Under the pieces are notes generated by a model. The model was not told the origin of the DNA. It did no database searches and saw nothing but the letters and a program-made list of their open reading frames with translations. A DNA stretch of 8,974 bases from Bacillota bacterium (lineage in GTDB: Bacteria; Bacillota; Clostridia; Christensenellales; CAG-138), in NCBI GenBank assembly GCA_023416175.1, contig JAEZIE010000153.1, positions 1-8,974 of the forward strand, in the 5' to 3' direction. Position numbers and translations under genes: made by a program. This document shows, one piece after another, positions 5,446-8,974 of the stretch; the stretch's first letter is position 1, and the number at the start of each line of letters is the position of its first letter.

Positions 5446-6774
5446 TTAGCTCCCTTCGCTATTACGCGAACGCGGATACAGGCGTATGGGCGTCCCCGTT
5501 AAGCCAAAGGATTTCCGCAAATAGTTCTCCAGATACCTGGCGTAGGAAAAATGCATCAGTTCAGGATCGTTTACCTTGATGACGAATGTAGGCGGCTTGA
5601 TGGAAACCTGCGTTGCGTAATAAATCTTTAGCCTGCGGCCTTTGTCGCTGGGCGGCTCAGTGATTGTGATGGCCTCGCTCACGATGTCGTTCAACGTACC
5701 GGTTGTAATACGGGTACAGGTCTGCTGGAATACGTCGTCTCCGAGGCTTAGTACCTTATCCACGCGCTGGCCGGTTTTTGCGCTGATAAAGAGCATGGGG
5801 ACATAACTCATAAATGCAAGATCGGTCAGAAGATCCTTTTTGAATTTAGTCATGGTGTGGGTGTCCTTTTCAATCAGGTCCCACTTGTTCACGATGAGTA
5901 CGCTCGCCTTGCCTTCTTCATGCACATACCCTGCGATGCGCACGTCCTGCTCGGAAAGGCCCTGCTCCGCGTCTACTACAATGAACACCACGTCCGCACG
6001 GCGGATCGCGCCTAGGCTGCGTATGACGCTGTAACGCTCTATGCTCTCGTCCTCTATTGCCCGCTTGCGGCGGATGCCTGCGGTATCCACCAGGACATAA
6101 TTCTTCCCGTTGCGGGTAAAGGGTGTATCGATCGCATCCCGCGTAGTGCCGGGAATATTGCTGACGATGACGCGCTCATCCCCCAATATGGCGTTGACGA
6201 GACTTGATTTTCCCACATTGGGCTTCCCGACTACAGCGATATTGACCGTGGTTTGTTCTTCCTCATCCGCTTCATAAAGTGGAAAGTGACTTGCGATTTC
6301 GTCTAAAAGATCACCCAAGCCCAGTCCCTGTGAGGAGGATATCGTAATGGGCGTACCAAGACCAAGCGCATAAAACTCATATGCGTTTTCTTCAAACTTT
6401 TGTGCATCCACCTTATTCACTGCAAGTACAACGGGCTTATTGCACTTTCTTAGAATATCCGATACTTCCTCATCCGCCGTGGTCATTCCTTCGCGCCCGT
6501 CCACCATGAACAATATGACGTCTGCCATTTCGATGGCAAGCTCCGCCTGCCTGCGCATCTGCAGGCTGATGACGTCCTCACGCGCCGGCTCAATGCCCCC
6601 AGTATCGATCAACGTAAAGGAATGCGTCAGCCAGGTCGCTTCTCCGTAAATGCGGTCTCTGGTCACGCCCGGCGTATCTTCCACGATGGAGATGCGCTTT
6701 CCAATCAGCTTATTAAACAATGTGGATTTTCCCACATTCGGCCTGCCAACAATTGCAACAAGCGGCTTGCCCAT
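5446..6774 (-). CDS. der: Ribosome biogenesis GTPase Der (EngA)
   Basis: Der is an essential double GTPase needed for maturation of the 50S ribosomal subunit. The 442-residue protein has two tandem G domains and a C-terminal KH-like domain. G domain 1: GRPNVGKS (10-17), T38, DTGG (57-60), NKVD (120-123). G domain 2: GKPNVGKS (183-190), GTTRD (209-213), DTAG (230-233), NKWD (296-299), SAKTG (331-335). The KH-like part starts near 355, with PPTFVIKVNDPELMHFSYARYLEN (394-417) and GTPIRLYPRSR (427-437). Length and all motifs are normal. GGAGG (6780-6784) sits 5 bases before the ATG, and a hairpin at 6791-6815 lies just upstream of it. It is 53 bases downstream of the DUF512 gene and overlaps the ribosome binding site of plsY. 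Confidence 0.97.
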   Translation of the reverse strand: MGKPLVAIVGRPNVGKSTLFNKLIGKRISIVEDTPGVTRDRIYGEATWLTHSFTLIDTGGIEPAREDVISLQMRRQAELAIEMADVILFMVDGREGMTTADEEVSDILRKCNKPVVLAVNKVDAQKFEENAYEFYALGLGTPITISSSQGLGLGDLLDEIASHFPLYEADEEEQTTVNIAVVGKPNVGKSSLVNAILGDERVIVSNIPGTTRDAIDTPFTRNGKNYVLVDTAGIRRKRAIEDESIERYSVIRSLGAIRRADVVFIVVDAEQGLSEQDVRIAGYVHEEGKASVLIVNKWDLIEKDTHTMTKFKKDLLTDLAFMSYVPMLFISAKTGQRVDKVLSLGDDVFQQTCTRITTGTLNDIVSEAITITEPPSDKGRRLKIYYATQVSIKPPTFVIKVNDPELMHFSYARYLENYLRKSFGLTGTPIRLYPRSRNSEGS

Positions 6775-6790
6775 GTTTTCCTCCGTGAAG

Positions 6791-6815
6791 CGGCGCGTCT
6801 TTTAAGGACGGGCCG
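6791..6815 (-). repeat. Imperfect hairpin in the leader just upstream of der
   Basis: CGGCGCGTC (6791-6799) and GACGGGCCG (6807-6815) form a 9-bp stem with one mismatch around a 7-base TTTTAAG loop. On the transcript there is no T tract after it, so it is not a standard terminator. It ends 6 bases upstream of the der ribosome binding site and could affect mRNA processing, stability or translation within the operon. Confidence 0.5.
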
Positions 6816-6827
6816 TTGTGATCATTC

Positions 6828-8153
6828 TTAGTCCAGCTGCAACTTCTGCGCTTTTTCCGCCAGGGAAAAGACCGTCTCCACCCAGGCGTCCCCTCCACCC
6901 CGCACGGGAACTACTCTTACGTTGAGCACATCCGAAAGCTCCGCTACCGTCATGCCGTCCAAGAAGACGTCTTCCTGCTCGCGCAGCATGTTGTGGGGGA
7001 TCAAGAGAAACTCGCTAGAAAGTCGCCCTTTCAGTTGGTTGGCTAAATCTTGCCCGGTGACGAGCCCACCCACCGTAATGCTTGGGCCAAAGAAATCGTT
7101 CCGGATGGCATGAAGCGTACTTTCTATTCCATAGGATGCAAGCGTTTGGTGGAGATTCTTCATAAACGGATGCGCCAGCATACCGCCTGCCGCCTCAAAG
7201 GCAAAACGTTTTTTGAGCGGCTCCTTCTCTTGAAGCGCCTCCATAAACTCCCATTCAAAGAGCCTGAGAAGCCCTACGCCGTTTTCGATCTGCGGAAACT
7301 CCTCGTATTCCTCGTAGGGTGGCAAACTAACGCCTGCGGCAAGGTAAAATTCATCGGAAGCAAATACAAATGCGGTACCCGTACGTTCCATGCACCCGGC
7401 TGCAAAATGCCGGATCTGGTTCAGGGTATCTTTTGATTCCTGCTGCGTAAAAACACGAAGGGACGCTAAGCCGTCCCGGAATTTTGTAAGTCCCACCGGC
7501 ACCACCGCGACAGACTGTGCGTGCGGGTACAGGCCGGCAAGATCGCTTAATGTCTGTTGCAGCACTTCCCCGTCGTTTACCGTGGGGCAGCATACGATCT
7601 GGCAGTGGAATTTCAGCCCGGCTTCAGCCAAGCGAATAAGACGCGGCAGTATTTCACCCGCAGTGGGGTTGCGCATCATCCTCACGCGTACAGATGGGTC
7701 CGTCGCATGTACAGAAATAAAAAGCGGGCTGACCTTTCGTTTTAGGATGCGTTCAAATTCCGCTTCGTCTACATTGGTGAGTGTGATGTAGTTGCCCATG
7801 ATAAAGGACATGCGCCAATCGTCGTCCTTAAACTGGAGCGTCTTACGCCCGCCTTTTGGCATTTGATCGATAAAGCAGAACATGCAGTGGTTTTTGCAGG
7901 CGCGAACGGTGCTCATAAGACCGCTTTCAAAGGTAAGCCCCAGCGGCGCATATGCTTCTTTTTCGAGGTTCACCTCGTACCTGCTGCCGTCCCCACGTTC
8001 AAAAAGCAGTTTTAACCGTTCCTCCGCGCAAAGATACGTATAATCCACCACGTCGAGCACCGGCTCGCCGTTGATGTATAGTAGGATATCTCCTTCACTT
8101 ATATTCAGGGACGCGGCGATGGAGTCCTGTTCTACCGCAGTGACGCGCTGCAA
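6828..8153 (-). CDS. DUF512 family protein: PDZ, radical SAM and DUF512 domains
   Basis: The 441-residue protein starts with a PDZ-like segment (about 1-65; SLNISEGDILLYINGEPVLD at 15-34). A radical SAM module follows, with C86, C90 and C93 (ACKNHCMFC), the CxxxCxxC ligands for a 4Fe-4S cluster that cleaves S-adenosylmethionine. HATDPSVRVRMMRNP (149-163) is a conserved family segment. The C-terminal DUF512 region (about 215-435) includes ENGVGLLRLF (290-299) and TVGGLVTGQDL (360-370). The family occurs mainly in Clostridia and Cyanobacteria and, to my knowledge, has no established reaction. The start codon is TTG, placed directly after the DUF1292 stop with an AGGAGG 5 bases upstream; the first ATG, at residue 80, would remove the PDZ segment. 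Conserved linkage to der suggests a housekeeping role; this is inference. Confidence 0.92.
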   Translation of the reverse strand: MQRVTAVEQDSIAASLNISEGDILLYINGEPVLDVVDYTYLCAEERLKLLFERGDGSRYEVNLEKEAYAPLGLTFESGLMSTVRACKNHCMFCFIDQMPKGGRKTLQFKDDDWRMSFIMGNYITLTNVDEAEFERILKRKVSPLFISVHATDPSVRVRMMRNPTAGEILPRLIRLAEAGLKFHCQIVCCPTVNDGEVLQQTLSDLAGLYPHAQSVAVVPVGLTKFRDGLASLRVFTQQESKDTLNQIRHFAAGCMERTGTAFVFASDEFYLAAGVSLPPYEEYEEFPQIENGVGLLRLFEWEFMEALQEKEPLKKRFAFEAAGGMLAHPFMKNLHQTLASYGIESTLHAIRNDFFGPSITVGGLVTGQDLANQLKGRLSSEFLLIPHNMLREQEDVFLDGMTVAELSDVLNVRVVPVRGGGDAWVETVFSLAEKAQKLQLD

Positions 8154-8164
8154 TTAGTCCTCCT
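8151..8164 (-). promoter_or_regulatory. Ribosome binding site and TTG start coupled to the upstream stop
   Basis: The minus strand reads AGGAGGACTAATTG: the AGGAGG (8159-8164) encodes part of the last codons of the DUF1292 gene, TAA (8154-8156) ends it, and TTG (8151-8153) begins the DUF512 gene with no gap. Spacing is 5 bases. This decides the start of the DUF512 gene and implies translational coupling. Confidence 0.8.
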
Positions 8165-8456
8165 GCTCCACCATTTCTTCGAACAGCTCCATGAAGGTGT
8201 CAAACACTTCATCCAAGAGCACTTCGTTTTCTATGGTTTCGTATACATCCTCGCCATTCTTGGTGACAACGTGCAGCAACACCACTTCATCTTCGTCCAC
8301 GTTTTCCACTTCATCGAGCGGCAGAAGGGCGATATATTTTTCCCCTTCATGGAAAAACGTGAGCAAATGGTCAAAGCGAACCTCTTTGCCGTTGTCATCA
8401 AGCAATGTCACTTCGTCTTGTTCTTCTCCCGCCTGGGCAACGATACGCTCATCCAT
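8154..8456 (-). CDS. DUF1292 family protein (YrzB-like), small acidic
   Basis: The 100-residue, strongly acidic protein carries the DUF1292 pattern: EEQDEVTLLDDNGKEVRFD (11-29), a short beta-rich core with YIALLPLDE (41-49), and a Glu/Asp-rich C-terminus. The family is widespread in Firmicutes, where it is commonly found next to ruvX. Its function is unknown. AGGAGG (8465-8470) overlaps the ruvX stop codon and lies 8 bases before the ATG. The stop codon abuts the TTG start of the next gene. There is no membrane segment or metal-binding motif, so it is probably a soluble partner protein. Length is typical of the family. Confidence 0.88.
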   Translation of the reverse strand: MDERIVAQAGEEQDEVTLLDDNGKEVRFDHLLTFFHEGEKYIALLPLDEVENVDEDEVVLLHVVTKNGEDVYETIENEVLLDEVFDTFMELFEEMVEQED

Positions 8457-8468
8457 GGGGCAATCCTC

Positions 8469-8894
8469 CTAATATGATCTGTGCCTTGTTTCCATGTATC
8501 CCTGCAAAATGACGACAGCCGCCATTTTGTCAATAACTTGCCTGCGTTTTTTCCTGCTGACGTCAGCGTCAAGCAGCACGCGCTCGGCTGCGGCAGTGGT
8601 AAGGCGTTCGTCGAAAAAATCGTGCTCGCCGTCCCATTTTTGAAGCACCTCATCCGCAAAAGCGCGGACCTTCTCGCTCTGAAAACCGTAGCTGCCGTCC
8701 ATATTTCGCGGCATACCAAACAGTAACCGAACAGGGCGATAACGTTCTGCAAGATTTAAGATATACTCCACATCCTGCTCCAGCGTTTCCCTGCGCTTAT
8801 AAGTTTCGAGCCCTTGGGCAGTATACCCCAAAGGATCGCTCACCGCAACCCCAATTCGTTTGTCCCCAACATCGAGCGCAAGTATACGCTGCAT
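8469..8894 (-). CDS. ruvX: RuvX/YqgF family RNase H-fold nuclease
   Basis: The 141-residue protein has the whole YqgF motif set: ILALDVGDKRIGVAVSD (4-20) with catalytic Asp8, GMPRNMDGSYG (60-70), DERLTT (95-100), and SRKKRRQVIDKMAAVVILQGY (113-133) with Asp122. Family members have been described as a putative Holliday-junction resolvase and, in E. coli, as a factor in 16S rRNA 5'-end maturation. Which role applies here cannot be told from sequence. Length is normal. The ATG follows GGGAGG with only 4 bases between, and that site overlaps the stop codon of the upstream ferredoxin-like gene. A 12-bp gap separates it from the DUF1292 gene. It is an early gene of the operon ending at plsY. Confidence 0.96.
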   Translation of the reverse strand: MQRILALDVGDKRIGVAVSDPLGYTAQGLETYKRRETLEQDVEYILNLAERYRPVRLLFGMPRNMDGSYGFQSEKVRAFADEVLQKWDGEHDFFDERLTTAAAERVLLDADVSRKKRRQVIDKMAAVVILQGYMETRHRSY

Positions 8895-8903
8895 ACAGCC
8901 TCC

Positions 8904-8974
8904 CTAAATCACTTTGATACAAAACTGCGGGCAAGTTGCTGCGCAATAGCCGCAGCGGGCACACAGGCTTCCGT
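8904..8974 (-). CDS. C-terminal end of a 4Fe-4S ferredoxin-type protein (5' part outside window)
   Basis: In the minus frame ending with TAG at 8904-8906 the last 22 residues include CARCGYCAATCP, a C-x2-C-x2-C-x3-C-P pattern that binds one 4Fe-4S cluster, followed by QFCIKVI and the stop. The pattern sits eight residues from the end, as in bacterial-type ferredoxins and in oxidoreductase subunits with a C-terminal cluster. The cysteine after QF, where ferredoxins usually have Ala in an AI pair, is an extra one. The stop lies 9 bases before the ruvX ATG, so the gene is probably in the same operon. Which protein it belongs to cannot be decided from this piece. Confidence 0.72.
   Translation of the reverse strand, partial: GSLCARCGYCAATCPQFCIKVI

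Noticed and set aside
4999..5502. 167-codon plus-strand open frame over plsY
   Set aside because: It is antisense to plsY and the end of der, whose motifs are complete. The translated protein has no recognisable domain.

Overview
The window looks like a chromosomal segment of a Gram-positive, probably anaerobic, bacterium of the Clostridia type. This rests on strong AGGAGG-type ribosome binding sites, an iron-sulfur (family 4) uracil-DNA glycosylase, a DUF512 radical SAM protein, and a compact ruvX / DUF1292 / DUF512 / der / plsY cluster. Base composition appears near 50% GC with many GCG/CGC codons. The species cannot be named from the sequence. I see no tRNA, rRNA, CRISPR array, insertion sequence or phage gene, and no gene-free stretch longer than about 205 bases.

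Right half (4803-8974, all minus strand, transcribed right to left): a tight housekeeping operon. It begins with the last 22 residues of a ferredoxin-like 4Fe-4S protein, then ruvX, a small acidic DUF1292 protein, a PDZ + radical SAM + DUF512 protein (TTG start directly abutting the previous stop), the ribosome-assembly GTPase der, and the membrane acyltransferase plsY. It ends at a bidirectional terminator shared with a convergent LysR-type regulator.

Middle (3660-4804): a LysR-family regulator on the plus strand, divergent from an alpha/beta hydrolase. The 205-bp intergenic region between them holds a promoter for each gene and two short inverted repeats placed as operators would be.

Left half (1-3659, minus strand): alpha/beta hydrolase, a NagB-like protein, a beta-carbonic-anhydrase-like protein, a family 4 uracil-DNA glycosylase and yebC (cut by the window edge). 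Extended -10 promoters (TGGTATAAT) lie across the stop codons of the hydrolase and the glycosylase, so this run is probably several overlapping transcription units.

Most unusual: two adjacent full-length genes are clear members of enzyme families but lack the catalytic residues. The carbonic-anhydrase-like protein has lost both zinc-binding cysteines and the Asp-Arg dyad arginine, and its middle is shortened to a very acidic segment. The NagB-like protein has lost the sugar-phosphate loop and the catalytic Asp, Glu and Lys positions while keeping its C-terminal core. Both frames are intact and have ribosome binding sites, so they look like maintained pseudoenzymes (binding, sensing or scaffold proteins) rather than decaying genes. 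This is the best candidate here for undescribed biology.
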